64,000 nt of DNA, taken from the NCBI GenBank assembly GCA_030527545.1, contig JAUNAP010000001.1, positions 186,001 through 250,000 on the forward strand, read 5' to 3'. Below, piece by piece: positions 1 through 9,063 of the stretch; within the stretch, counting starts at the first letter, position 1, and every line of letters starts with the position of its first letter. Source of the stretch: Actinomycetaceae bacterium (lineage in GTDB: Bacteria; Actinomycetota; Actinomycetes; Actinomycetales; Actinomycetaceae). Both the position numbers and the translations under genes were made by a program. Below the pieces are notes generated by a model, which worked only from the letters and a program-made list of their open reading frames with translations, was not told where the DNA came from and did not search any database.

Positions 1-818
1 GCGATCGTGGCGACGGCGTCGGGGGAGAAGCGCGGCCCCTCGGCGAGGAGTTCGCCTCGTTCGTAAACGAGCGTCTGCCCGTCCCAGGCCAGGTCGGTCG
101 AGGATTCTCCCGCTCCGGCCGCCGCGTAGACGTAGGCACATTCGCCGTGGAGGGAAGCCGCCTTGACGAGGTCGCGACGCCGCTGGGCGCGTCCGACCGT
201 CACGGGCGAGGACGACGGGTTGACGACGATGTGGGCGCCGGCGCGGGTGAGGTCGGCGTGCAGAGGCATGGGCCCCCACAGGTCCTCGCAGATTTCGATG
301 CCCACGCTGACTCCCAGCGCGGGCAGGTCGCACACGCCGAGCGTCGTCATTCTAGCTTCGTGGTCGCCGCTTCTCCACATTGCATCGGCCGGCAGGCTCC
401 GGCCCGAGGCGAAGTTGCGCGGTTCGTAAAACTCGCGGTAGTTGGGCAGATCGCGCTTGACCGCGAGAAGGTGGACGGTCCCGGCAGCCACGAGGGCCGC
501 ACAGTTGTAGAGGGCGTCGCGATGACGCAGGGGAAGACCGACAACGGCGGCGATGGCGAGGTCGCGGGTCGCTTCGGCGACGGCGACGAGGGCCTCCTCG
601 GCGGCCGTGAGAAGTCGCGTCGAGGCGAACAGGTCATCGAGGGAATACCCGGTGAGTCCGAGCTCGGGGAAGCAGGCGAGCGCCACCCCTTCTTGATCGA
701 GTTGACCAAGCCTGGCGATGACCGCTTCCGCGTTGGCGTGCGGATCGGCCAGGACGACCGGCTCCATGCAGGCGGCGACGCGGACGAAACCGTGAGAAGA
801 GGCGGATGAGAAGCTCAT
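1..818 (-). CDS. nadE: Glutamine-dependent NAD(+) synthetase, N-terminal part (cut by window edge)
   Basis: The visible 272 residues form the nitrilase-type glutaminase domain of the two-domain actinobacterial NAD synthetase, which supplies ammonia to the C-terminal synthetase domain that converts deamido-NAD to NAD. All three catalytic residues are visible: Glu52 in FPELGLTGYS, Lys121 in LLAVKRDLPNYREFYE and Cys177 in GIEICEDLWGP. The frame is open from the ATG at 818 to position 1, and the family is about 680 residues, so the synthetase domain lies outside the window. The start is 13 bases after the stop of the ornithine-cyclodeaminase-like gene, so the two are probably co-transcribed. The family call rests on strong resemblance to the mycobacterial enzyme (MSFSSAS-HGFVRVAAC start, TDLAWDGQT). 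Confidence 0.93.
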   Translation of the reverse strand, partial: MSFSSASSHGFVRVAACMEPVVLADPHANAEAVIARLGQLDQEGVALACFPELGLTGYSLDDLFASTRLLTAAEEALVAVAEATRDLAIAAVVGLPLRHRDALYNCAALVAAGTVHLLAVKRDLPNYREFYEPRNFASGRSLPADAMWRSGDHEARMTTLGVCDLPALGVSVGIEICEDLWGPMPLHADLTRAGAHIVVNPSSSPVTVGRAQRRRDLVKAASLHGECAYVYAAAGAGESSTDLAWDGQTLVYERGELLAEGPRFSPDAVATI

Positions 819-831
819 AAGGCGTATGCTC

Positions 832-1845
832 TCACACGCTCGCGGCCTCGTCGGGCCACACCGTGCCAGCGCCGGCTCTGCAGGCGGCCTCAACGATCGC
901 GTGCGCCGCCCACAGGTCCTGGGCGCCGACCCCCACGGTCTCGTACACGATGATCTCCTCGGCGTGACCGCGCCCCTCGCAGGCGCCTCGGGCGACATCG
1001 CCGATGTCACCGAGGATCGCCGAGCGCTCAATGTCGCCGTCGCGAAGCGGAATGATGAGGTCGCCAGATTCCGCCAGCGCCGCTTCCGTCACGTCGCAGT
1101 AGATGCGGTCGGCCGCGCGCATCGTATCGGAGCCACACTCTTGCATATGCGGTTGGTAGGAGCCCACGCACGACACCGTCACCCCACGGCTGAGCGCTGA
1201 CGCCGAGATCACCGGTGCCGTCGAGGACGTCACGAGGGTCACCACGTCTGCGCCTGCGATGGCGGTGTCGGCGTCGGTGAAGGCTTCGATCGTCCCCTCC
1301 CAGTCGGCGGGGAAGGACGGGTGATCGCGCAAAGCGGCGACGAAACGTTGAGCCTCGCCCTCGATCGGGTTGGCGATGCGGATCTGCTCGAGCCTCGGGC
1401 ACGCGGCGATTTGTGCGGCAACCTGTGTCGGTGCCTGGCCGCCCGTGCCGACAACCGCACCGATGCGCGAATCCGGATTCGCTAGGAGGGCGAATGCGAG
1501 CCCCGACGACGCGCCCGTGCGTATCTTGGTCACTACGTCGCCGTCGAGGAGAGCCAGGGGCTCGCCCGTGGTCGCGTCTAGCAAGACGACGGTTGCGGGA
1601 GCCGTCGGCTTACCTGTGGCGGCGTTATTAGGGAAGAGCCCGATGATCTTGATGGCGGCCTCTTCGAGTTTGGGCGAATAGGCGGGCATAGTGAGCAGCG
1701 TTCGATCCGCGTCGATCTCGACCTTTGTGCGCAGCGGAGTGACGGTCGCCCCCTCGCTCGTGGCCGCGTAGGCCGCGCGAGCGTCCTCGATGGCGTTGGC
1801 CATGGGGTAGAGCCGCCAGATGTCGTGTCCGCCGATGAGCCTCAT
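832..1845 (-). CDS. Ornithine cyclodeaminase / mu-crystallin family protein
   Basis: 337 residues beginning MRLIGGHDIWRLYP. The family comprises NAD(P)-dependent enzymes such as ornithine cyclodeaminase, alanine dehydrogenase and ketimine reductase. Family marks include LRTKVEIDADRTLLTMPAY, the conserved substrate region AAIKIIGLFPNN, GEPLALLDGDVVTKIRTGASSGLA and a dinucleotide-binding segment IGAVVGTGGQAPTQVAA. The ATG at 1845 is chosen because GGGGAG sits just upstream and a TAGGAT -10 box lies about 40 bases upstream; longer in-frame starts would begin upstream of or within that promoter region. The exact substrate cannot be told from sequence. It is probably the first gene of a unit with nadE. 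Confidence 0.85.
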   Translation of the reverse strand: MRLIGGHDIWRLYPMANAIEDARAAYAATSEGATVTPLRTKVEIDADRTLLTMPAYSPKLEEAAIKIIGLFPNNAATGKPTAPATVVLLDATTGEPLALLDGDVVTKIRTGASSGLAFALLANPDSRIGAVVGTGGQAPTQVAAQIAACPRLEQIRIANPIEGEAQRFVAALRDHPSFPADWEGTIEAFTDADTAIAGADVVTLVTSSTAPVISASALSRGVTVSCVGSYQPHMQECGSDTMRAADRIYCDVTEAALAESGDLIIPLRDGDIERSAILGDIGDVARGACEGRGHAEEIIVYETVGVGAQDLWAAHAIVEAACRAGAGTVWPDEAASV

Positions 1846-1883
1846 TGTTCTCCCCTTCATTGTCTGCGATGACGCTTTCTCCC

Positions 1884-1889
1884 ATCCTA
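1884..1889 (-). promoter_or_regulatory. -10 box of the cyclodeaminase-family gene
   Basis: TAGGAT on the minus strand, about 38 bases from the ATG at 1845, giving an expected leader of about 32 bases that carries the GGGGAG ribosome site. No good -35 element is visible. The same hexamer form recurs before other genes of the window. Confidence 0.45.
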
Positions 1890-1930
1890 GAAGGTGGTGA
1901 CACGAGGAGCCCGCCGAGTGCACAAGCGTC

Positions 1931-1936
1931 TAGACT
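1931..1936 (+). promoter_or_regulatory. -10 box of the M60 peptidase gene
   Basis: TAGACT lies 35 bases before the ATG at 1972. The implied transcript start near 1943 gives a leader of about 29 bases with GAGGAG five bases before the ATG. It is back to back with the divergent promoter at 1884-1889. Confidence 0.4.
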
Positions 1937-1971
1937 GGGAGGAAAACCGTGGCCAATTTCGAGGAGACCCC

Positions 1972-4494
1972 ATGGCAACGTGGCGCAGTGTCACCGCATT
2001 AACGCTCGCAGGCGGACTAGCCGTCGGTGGGTTCGCTGTTTCGCCCTCCCCGTCGGCTGATGCGTTCGCGGGTTCCGTGGTGGCCGCACCGCTAAGCAGC
2101 GAGGCGCGAAGAATCATCGACAACCCCTACGCCGACGCCCTGGGTTATCAGTTGCGCGAGGAGCTCGCCACGCCCGAGGCCCGCCAGAAGCTGCGCGGCC
2201 AGCTCACCTCGGCGCTGTCGGGCGAGGAACTCAAAGCCGCGCTCGGGCGCCTCGACGAGATCGCACGCACGTCCGAGTACGTGCGAGCCCACGCCGACGA
2301 GCTGGCTCGCACCGAACTCGAGCTTACGACGCTTGGCGATCCCGCCGGGGAATACAACCGGATCCGCCAGTCCTACGCCTTCGATAACCGCGACCTGACC
2401 GGCATCTATGTCAAACCGGGAACAACGAGCATCGACGTATTCCTCGACGGGCCGGCCAAGGGAATCGAATTGGCGTGGCGGCAGACAAACGAGACGGAAT
2501 CGGCCTCCTACACGACGCTCGGCTACAAGCGCCACGCCCTCAAACAGGGCTTCAATCGCGTCGACCTTGGCATCAAGGACGCCACGAAGCCCTACGTCCT
2601 CTACGTGCGTAACAAAACCCACGACAAGGCCCGTGTGCGCTTCCAGGCCGTCGATGTTGCCGCATCGGAGTCTTCCGGCCTCGCTGCCGCGAACCAGCCT
2701 GCCTCGGCGGCACCTGTGGCTCTCGGTCGCACGCTCGCGACCTACCCGGTCTACATCCACGATCCGAAGGATCCTCAACGCTTCGGCGAATGGCTGAAGG
2801 CAGCATCGCGATCGTCGGCACCCATGGTCGACCTGCGCTTCGGCAGGCAAGACCTCACGACCGATCGGGCCCTTGCCCTCAAGGAGATCGGCACCCCCGA
2901 TGACGCGGCCGCCCACGCTCAGATGGTCAACAAGGCCCTCAACGACCGTCTCGATTTCTTCTCCCACTACGAAGGCTACGACCCCCAGGCCAGCGAGGGA
3001 CCCCACGCCCCGACACCCATGCGCCGCGTCATCATCGGCTCAACATCGGTGAAAAACCCCTCGACGATGTTCGCAATCACCGAGTACTTCCACATCCCCG
3101 CCTCGCAGGTTGCCAAGATCCTCGCCGGCGACAAGGACGTGTTGTGGGGGTGGGCTTCGAACCACGAATACGGCCATCAGCTCGATAACACGGTCATCTT
3201 CGTGCCCGAGCAGACGAACAACATGTATTCCATCGCCGGAGGAATGAAGCGTTGGACCGATAAACTCACCGACACGCCCACCCGCAACTTCTCGCCTGCT
3301 TCGGCAGGTCACCCGAACCTCGCGAAGTCTCAAAACGAGATCGACCGCTACCTCAACTCGCGTTTGGCCGGCGGCGACGTCGACCCGGCATTCTGGGCAG
3401 ACGCCCCGGTGTTTCGGCACACGACCACCCTGTTCAACGCGACCCGCTACTTCGACGACGCCGACTACTCGACCTACCCCTTCGATGCGTCGCCCTTCAC
3501 CGCCGACGACGCCGAGACTCTCGCGACGTACGGATCATTTGGAGCCATGCTGCGCATGGCGAGGGAGAAGCGAGGCGACGTCGAGAAACTCGTTCCCCAA
3601 ACCGATGAGACGGGCCGCTACAACAGGATGATCGCCCTGGGGACCATGGCGACCGGCTACAGCCTGTGCGGGTATTACGAGGAACTCGGCTTCACAGCGA
3701 TCACCGACGGGGTCAAGGACGTGTGCCGGCGCTACCCCGACCCGCCCGTGCATCTCGCCTACGCCTCCATCGGCCACACCCTCCAGCTGGTCCAGGCGCG
3801 CGCCCTCGGCATCGATCCGCTCTTCGACGAGACCGTCGAAGCGAGGGTGGAAAAGGTGAGCGACACGGACGAGGGTAAGACCCTCACGCTCGGTGTGTCC
3901 TCGCACGCCAGCTCGGTTGCCCTCTACGAGGTTTCCTACGACGGTAAGCCCATCGGATTCACCCGCACCGACACGTTCGTTGACCCCCACGGCAAGCACC
4001 GTGAGGCGGGGAAGTACTCGGTTGTGGCCTTCGACTATCGCCTCAATGCTTCGGGCAAGCCTCAGATCTTGCCGACCCGGGGAATGACGACGGACAACGA
4101 GGATACGACCGCCCCCGAAGAGGGCGAAGGCGTTGGCGACAAGCCCGGCACCGACCACGACGACGCCGGCGCTGAGCCGCAGCCTCCCGCCCCCACGCAC
4201 GAGCCCGACGAGGGCCACCAGCCCTCCGCGGGTGGGCAGGAGACGGGCGCGCCGACACCACAGCCGTCGACGACGCTCGCCCCACCTGCTCACGAGCTTA
4301 CGCCCGAGAGCACGCAGACGCCGGCCCCGCAGGTTAAGCCCGCGCCGCTCAGTGAGCGCGAGGCCGCCACAGCGCACGGGGAAGGCTTCCTCGCGCGCAC
4401 GGGCACGGACTCGCTGACGCTCGGGCTCATCGCAGCGACGCTCGCTGCTCTGGGTGGTGTCGCGCTCGCCTTAGCGCGACGCAAGCGGAACTGA
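1972..4494 (+). CDS. Secreted, wall-anchored M60 (enhancin/mucinase-like) zinc metallopeptidase
   Basis: 840 residues from the ATG at 1972 (GAGGAG five bases upstream). An N-terminal signal peptide (MATWRSVTALTLAGGLAVGG) is followed by a helical region and a beta-rich region, then the catalytic part with HEYGH at residues 398-402 and a downstream glutamate at 413 (VPEQTNN), which matches the M60 gluzincin pattern HEXXH-X(8-28)-E. After about residue 700 comes a Pro/Thr/Glu-rich spacer, then LARTG (residues 807-811), a hydrophobic stretch and RRKRN. That is a cell-wall sorting signal of the LAXTG class, recognised by class E sortases in actinobacteria. M60 enzymes cleave mucins and other O-glycoproteins, so a role on host mucus is inferred. 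No sortase gene is in the window. The gene is divergent from the cyclodeaminase gene and ends at a strong palindrome. Confidence 0.88.
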   Translation: MATWRSVTALTLAGGLAVGGFAVSPSPSADAFAGSVVAAPLSSEARRIIDNPYADALGYQLREELATPEARQKLRGQLTSALSGEELKAALGRLDEIARTSEYVRAHADELARTELELTTLGDPAGEYNRIRQSYAFDNRDLTGIYVKPGTTSIDVFLDGPAKGIELAWRQTNETESASYTTLGYKRHALKQGFNRVDLGIKDATKPYVLYVRNKTHDKARVRFQAVDVAASESSGLAAANQPASAAPVALGRTLATYPVYIHDPKDPQRFGEWLKAASRSSAPMVDLRFGRQDLTTDRALALKEIGTPDDAAAHAQMVNKALNDRLDFFSHYEGYDPQASEGPHAPTPMRRVIIGSTSVKNPSTMFAITEYFHIPASQVAKILAGDKDVLWGWASNHEYGHQLDNTVIFVPEQTNNMYSIAGGMKRWTDKLTDTPTRNFSPASAGHPNLAKSQNEIDRYLNSRLAGGDVDPAFWADAPVFRHTTTLFNATRYFDDADYSTYPFDASPFTADDAETLATYGSFGAMLRMAREKRGDVEKLVPQTDETGRYNRMIALGTMATGYSLCGYYEELGFTAITDGVKDVCRRYPDPPVHLAYASIGHTLQLVQARALGIDPLFDETVEARVEKVSDTDEGKTLTLGVSSHASSVALYEVSYDGKPIGFTRTDTFVDPHGKHREAGKYSVVAFDYRLNASGKPQILPTRGMTTDNEDTTAPEEGEGVGDKPGTDHDDAGAEPQPPAPTHEPDEGHQPSAGGQETGAPTPQPSTTLAPPAHELTPESTQTPAPQVKPAPLSEREAATAHGEGFLARTGTDSLTLGLIAATLAALGGVALALARRKRN

Positions 4495-4520
4495 CGTCGC
4501 ACGCAGACGGCCACGCGTAG

Positions 4521-4558
4521 ACGGGAGGGGCGGCGCCACGTGGCGCCGCCCCTCCCGT
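4521..4558. terminator. Perfect 38-base palindrome between convergent genes
   Basis: The arm ACGGGAGGGGCGGCGCCA is followed, around a central CG, by its exact reverse complement. It lies in the 77-base gap between the M60 gene (plus) and ackA (minus). There is no T-run on either side, as is common for actinobacterial terminators, so it probably stops transcription from both directions. Confidence 0.75.
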
Positions 4559-4571
4559 CGTTGATGGTCTC

Positions 4572-5756
4572 TTACACGAGGGTCATCGCTTGGCGGGCGA
4601 TGGCCATCTCCTCGTTCGTCGGAACGACCATGACGCGCACGCGCGAGCCCTCCTTCGAGATCGTGCGTGCCTCGTCGCTGCGACGCGCGTTCGCTTCCTC
4701 GTCGAGTTCGACACCGAGGAAACCGAGGCGGTCGATGAGGCGGGCCCGAAGTGCGGCGTCGTTCTCGCCAATACCAGCCGTGAACGTGATGACATCGAGG
4801 CCACCCATGACGGCGTGGTAGGCACCCACATACTTGACGAGGCGGTGGACGTAGATGTCCATGGCGGCCTGTGCGTTCTCGTCGCCCGAAGCGATTCGCT
4901 CCCACACGCGACGCATATCGTTGTCGCCGGTGAGCCCCTTCATCCCCGACTGCTTGTTGAACAGGTCGTCGATCTCGTCGATGCTCATCTTCGCTTCGCG
5001 GGCCAGGTGGAACACCGCGGCAGGATCGATGTCGCCCGTGCGCCCGCCCATGACAAGGCCCTCGAGGGGGGTGAGCCCCATGGACGTGTCGACGGCTTTT
5101 CCGGCGACGACCGCCGAGGCGGAGGCGCCATTGCCGAGGTGGAGGACGATTTGCTTGAGATCGTCGCGGCCAAGGATTGCGGCGACTTCTCCGGAGACGA
5201 ACTGGTGGGACGTCCCGTGGGCTCCGTAGCGGCGGATCTCGTACTTGTCGGCGACTTCGCGGTTGAGAGCGTAACGGGCAGCCTCCTCGGGAAGTCCCTG
5301 GAAGAACGCGGTATCGAAGACGGCGACGTGCGGCAGGTCGGGGAAGATCTTGCGGGCCGCGTCGATGCCCTTGAGGTGGGCGGGGTTGTGGAGAGGGCCC
5401 AGCGGGCACAGGTCGACAATCTTTTGGTGGACGTCGTCATCGATGAGGGCCGGGCCAGCGAAGTACTTTCCGCCCTGAACAATGCGGTGACCGACCGCGA
5501 CGATGTGGCACGACGCCAGATCGGGACCGACTTCGGCGAAGAGCTGTTCCATAATCTCCATGCCGACGGTGTGATCGTCAATGACGCGGTCGAGTTCTTT
5601 GACTTCCTCGCCGAACGTATGCTTGGCGTGACCGCCGGCCTCACCGATGGCCTCGACGAGGCCCTTCGCAATGCAACGGCCTGTCTCGGGCTCGACGAGC
5701 TGGTATTTGATCGAAGACGAGCCAGAGTTAACGACGAGAACGCTCTTATCTGACAT
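4572..5756 (-). CDS. ackA: Acetate kinase
   Basis: 394 residues, the usual length for the family. Catalyses acetyl phosphate + ADP to acetate + ATP, the ATP-yielding last step of the Pta-AckA pathway. Signatures visible are VLVVNSGSSSIKY at the N terminus, GHRIVQGG, VFDTAFFQ, RRYGAHGTSHQFV, HLGNGAS, DTSMGLTPLEGL and FTAGIGEND. The ATG at 5756 is preferred over upstream in-frame codons because GGAAAGGG lies about eight bases before it. It lies 49 bases downstream of pta on the same strand and is almost certainly translated from the same mRNA. Confidence 0.97.
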   Translation of the reverse strand: MSDKSVLVVNSGSSSIKYQLVEPETGRCIAKGLVEAIGEAGGHAKHTFGEEVKELDRVIDDHTVGMEIMEQLFAEVGPDLASCHIVAVGHRIVQGGKYFAGPALIDDDVHQKIVDLCPLGPLHNPAHLKGIDAARKIFPDLPHVAVFDTAFFQGLPEEAARYALNREVADKYEIRRYGAHGTSHQFVSGEVAAILGRDDLKQIVLHLGNGASASAVVAGKAVDTSMGLTPLEGLVMGGRTGDIDPAAVFHLAREAKMSIDEIDDLFNKQSGMKGLTGDNDMRRVWERIASGDENAQAAMDIYVHRLVKYVGAYHAVMGGLDVITFTAGIGENDAALRARLIDRLGFLGVELDEEANARRSDEARTISKEGSRVRVMVVPTNEEMAIARQAMTLV

Positions 5757-5805
5757 CTCAGTTACCCTTTCCTTACTACTTGCGCGATAGGTATCCACCG
5801 GCGCG

Positions 5806-7302
5806 TTAGTTTTGCGCCTGGACGGCCGTGATAATAACCGTGTTGACGATGTCGTCGACGAGGGCGCCGCGTGAGAGATCGTTGACCGGTTTCTTGAGGC
5901 CCTGCAGCACCGGGCCGACCGCGAGGGCGCCGGCCATGCGCTGGGCGGCCTTGTACGTGCAGTTACCGACGTCGAGGTGATTGAAAATGAAGACGCTGGC
6001 CTGACCGGCCACAGCGGAGTCCGGTGCCTTCTTGGCGGCGACGGCCGGGTCGACGGCCGCGTCGAATTGAAGAGGGCCTTCGATGGCGAGATCCGGGTTG
6101 GCTTCGCGAGCGATCCTCGTCGCCTCGGTGACCTTGTCGACCGTGGGGCCCGAGCCCGAGCCCAGGGTGGAGTAGGAGATCATGGCGACCTTGGCGTCGA
6201 TACCGAAGGCGGTGGCCGTGCGCGCGGAGGAGGCGGCGATGTCGGCGAGCTGCTCGGCGGTCGGGTCGATCGTGACGGCGCAGTCGGCGAAGAGGTAGGC
6301 CCGGTCGGCAAAGAGCATGAGGAAGGCCCCGGACACAGTCGAGGTTCCGGGCGCGGTCTTGATGATCTGCAAGGCGGGCCGGATCGTCTCGGCGGTCGTG
6401 TGGATCGCCCCCGATACCATGCCGTCGGCCTCGCCCATTTCGACCATCATCGTCGCAAAGTAGGAAATGTCTTCGAGCTGGTCGAGGGCCTTGTCGTAGG
6501 TCATGCCCTTCTTTTCGCGCAGCTGAGCGAGCCGTTCGGCGTAGCGTGAACGGCGCTCCTCATCGCGCGGGTCGACGATGTCGACGCCTGCCAGGTCGAC
6601 GCCCTGCTTATCGGCCTGGGCGCGCACGGTTTCCGGATCACCGAGGAGGACGAGGTGGCACGCGTCGAGCTCGGCGAGCTTGTGGGCTGCGGCGAGGATC
6701 CGCTCGTCCTCGGACTCAGGTAGGACGATCGTGCGCTTGTCGGCGCGGGCCCTGCCCGCGAGCATCTCCTGGTAGGCGATGGGCGAGACGATCGGCTCAA
6801 CGTCATTGTCGATGATCGGCTTGACCGCGTAGGCGAGCGTGTCGACGTTACCGGCATGATCGGCCGGAACCTGGACGAGGGGGACCTCCGGTGCGGACGG
6901 CAGATCCGACGCGCCAATGGCAACGATGCCTGCCAGCGGCAGGTAGGCGGCGTCAAAGCGACGCTTGATGATGCGCGCGGCCTCGGCGAGTGCGGGGGCG
7001 TCGAGGTCACCGGCGTCGAGGACGCCGAGCGCGACGGCACGCAGATGAGGCCCGGCGAGGGTGTGGAAGCGGACGGGATCGGAGCCGAAGGGAACGCGCG
7101 GCAGTGTCGCGTCGATGACGACTGGGCCCTCGCCCATCTGGCGGGCGGCCGCCACCTGGGCTGAGACGGGGTCTTCGATCCACGGGTCCGGCGAGGTGAA
7201 CAGAGCCTTCACGTCGTTGCCGCTGACTTGTGCGCAGGCGGCGGCAACATCGGCACCCGGGGTGCCTGCGGCGAGCGGGCACACGTATAGGCGAGAGATC
7301 AT
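5806..7302 (-). CDS. pta: Phosphate acetyltransferase with shortened N-terminal region
   Basis: 498 residues. The C-terminal ~320 residues are the PTA_PTB catalytic domain ([59 protein letters not shown]), which interconverts acetyl-CoA and acetyl phosphate. The first ~180 residues resemble the start of the long class II enzymes ([13 protein letters not shown]) but are far shorter than their usual N-terminal extension of some 380 residues, and the Walker A motif is not recognisable. The start at 7302 is supported by homology to that beginning; a possible site AGAAGGG lies rather far upstream. First gene of the pta-ackA unit, divergent from guaA. Confidence 0.95.
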   Translation of the reverse strand: MISRLYVCPLAAGTPGADVAAACAQVSGNDVKALFTSPDPWIEDPVSAQVAAARQMGEGPVVIDATLPRVPFGSDPVRFHTLAGPHLRAVALGVLDAGDLDAPALAEAARIIKRRFDAAYLPLAGIVAIGASDLPSAPEVPLVQVPADHAGNVDTLAYAVKPIIDNDVEPIVSPIAYQEMLAGRARADKRTIVLPESEDERILAAAHKLAELDACHLVLLGDPETVRAQADKQGVDLAGVDIVDPRDEERRSRYAERLAQLREKKGMTYDKALDQLEDISYFATMMVEMGEADGMVSGAIHTTAETIRPALQIIKTAPGTSTVSGAFLMLFADRAYLFADCAVTIDPTAEQLADIAASSARTATAFGIDAKVAMISYSTLGSGSGPTVDKVTEATRIAREANPDLAIEGPLQFDAAVDPAVAAKKAPDSAVAGQASVFIFNHLDVGNCTYKAAQRMAGALAVGPVLQGLKKPVNDLSRGALVDDIVNTVIITAVQAQN

Positions 7303-7437
7303 GTGGATGCGTATCCCTTCTAACGACTCTTCGCGCTGGACGCGCGACTTCGTTCCCATGGTAAGTCATACGAAAGTCCCATATGACCGCTCCGGGGGGC
7401 TCGCGCGGGCACTCCCGTGGCCGGGCGAGGTTTCGGC

Positions 7438-7443
7438 TAGGGT
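7438..7443 (+). promoter_or_regulatory. -10 box for leaderless guaA transcript
   Basis: TAGGGT is followed by exactly seven bases and then the GTG start of guaA at 7451. That is the distance expected between a -10 box and a transcription start, so the message probably begins at the start codon itself. Confidence 0.55.
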
Positions 7444-7450
7444 GGGGGGT

Positions 7451-9028
7451 GTGACAGACCAGCAACTTCACCCGCATCCGGTCCTCGTGGTCGACATGGG
7501 CGCCCAATACGCCCAGCTCATCGCGCGGCGAGTCCGCGAAGCCCACGTGTATTCCGAAATCGTGCCGCACACCATGCCCGCGCATCGCATGCTCGAGCGC
7601 GAACCGGCGGCGATCATTCTCTCCGGAGGCCCCTCGTCGGTTTACGCCGAGGGCGCTCCCGCCATTGACGAGGCCATCTTCTCCGCCGGCGTTCCCATTT
7701 TGGGGATTTGCTATGGGTTCCAGCTCATGGCGAAAACCCTCGGCGGCAGCGTGGGACGTACGGGGGAGCGAGAGTACGGGCACACGCCCGCGTGCGTGAG
7801 CGCCGACTCGCTTATCCTCGATGGCGTCGACGTTGAGACGTCGGTGTGGATGTCGCACGGGGACGCGGTCGAGACCGCTCCGGAGGGCTTTTGCGTGTGC
7901 GCTAAGACGAAGCAGACCCCGATCGCGGCCTTCGAGGACCCGCAGCGTCGCCTCTACGGGGTTCAGTGGCACCCCGAGGTGCGCCACACGCCCCAGGGGC
8001 AGCGTGTCATCGAGAACTTCCTTTACCGTGGGGCGGGCTTGTCTGCTCAGTGGACTGCTGACTCCATTATCGACGCCCAGGTCGAGGCGATTCGTCAGCG
8101 CGTTGGCGATGCCCGCGTCATTTGCGCACTCTCGGGCGGCGTGGATTCGTCCGTTGCGGCGGCTCTCGTACACAAGGCCGTGGGTGACCAGCTGACCTGC
8201 TTCTTCGTCGATCATGGCTTGTTGCGTGAGGGCGAACGGGAGCAGGTCGAACGCGACTATGCGGCGACGATGGGCATCAGGGTTGTCACCGTCGATGAGT
8301 CCGAGCGATTCTTGACGGCGCTGGCGGGTGTGAGCGAGCCCGAGGCCAAACGCAAGATCATCGGGCGCGAGTTCATTCGTTCCTTCGAGGCCGCCCAGCG
8401 CAAGCTCCTCGACGAGGCGGGTGCGCAGGGCGAGGAGATTCGTTTCCTCGTGCAGGGCACGCTTTATCCCGATGTCGTGGAATCGGGTGGCGGTGAGGGC
8501 GCGGCCAACATCAAGTCTCACCATAACGTCGGCGGGCTGCCTGAGGATTTGTCGTTCGAGCTCATCGAGCCGTTGCGCGAGCTCTTTAAGGACGAGGTGC
8601 GCCAGGTCGGTCTCGAGCTGGGGATCCCTCCTCAGCTCATCTGGCGCCAGCCGTTCCCGGGCCCCGGCCTGGGCGTGCGGGTGATCGGGGAGTGCACGCG
8701 CGACAACCTGCGTATCTTGCGTGCAGCCGATGCGATCGTGCGTGAAGAGCTCACCGCCGCCGGTCTCGACCGCGACATTTGGCAGTGTCCCGTTGTCCTG
8801 CTCGCCGGGGTGCGTTCGGTGGGCGTCCAAGGCGATGGCCGCACCTACGGTCACCCGATCGTCCTGCGTCCGGTTGCCAGCGAGGACGCCATGACGGCGG
8901 ACTGGTACCGCCTCGATTACGACCTGCTTGCGCGTATTTCCAACCGCATTACGAACGAGGTGGAGGAGGTCAACCGGGTGGTGCTCGACTGCACGTCGAA
9001 GCCGCCGGGGACTATCGAGTGGGAGTGA
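7451..9028 (+). CDS. guaA: GMP synthase (glutamine-hydrolysing)
   Basis: 525 residues, normal for GuaA; converts XMP, ATP and glutamine to GMP. The class I glutaminase domain carries the nucleophile in [12 protein letters not shown] and the His-Glu pair in QWHPEVRHT. The ATP pyrophosphatase P-loop is [15 protein letters not shown], followed by [23 protein letters not shown] and the dimerisation domain ending [10 protein letters not shown]. The GTG at 7451 is chosen because it matches the usual N terminus ([20 protein letters not shown]) and sits seven bases after a -10 hexamer. Followed after 35 bases by the TatD-family gene. Confidence 0.97.
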   Translation: MTDQQLHPHPVLVVDMGAQYAQLIARRVREAHVYSEIVPHTMPAHRMLEREPAAIILSGGPSSVYAEGAPAIDEAIFSAGVPILGICYGFQLMAKTLGGSVGRTGEREYGHTPACVSADSLILDGVDVETSVWMSHGDAVETAPEGFCVCAKTKQTPIAAFEDPQRRLYGVQWHPEVRHTPQGQRVIENFLYRGAGLSAQWTADSIIDAQVEAIRQRVGDARVICALSGGVDSSVAAALVHKAVGDQLTCFFVDHGLLREGEREQVERDYAATMGIRVVTVDESERFLTALAGVSEPEAKRKIIGREFIRSFEAAQRKLLDEAGAQGEEIRFLVQGTLYPDVVESGGGEGAANIKSHHNVGGLPEDLSFELIEPLRELFKDEVRQVGLELGIPPQLIWRQPFPGPGLGVRVIGECTRDNLRILRAADAIVREELTAAGLDRDIWQCPVVLLAGVRSVGVQGDGRTYGHPIVLRPVASEDAMTADWYRLDYDLLARISNRITNEVEEVNRVVLDCTSKPPGTIEWE

Positions 9029-9063
9029 CGCGGTGAGGCAGCGAGGCTGAAGGAGAGCGTGCG

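Noticed and set aside
2092-4377. Antisense frames across the M60 gene
   Set aside because: Low-complexity Arg/Gly/Val translations without start signals; the plus strand has signal peptide, zinc motif and sorting signal.
7007-8854. Long antisense frame across guaA
   Set aside because: No recognisable motif and covers a conserved GMP synthase; biased composition only.
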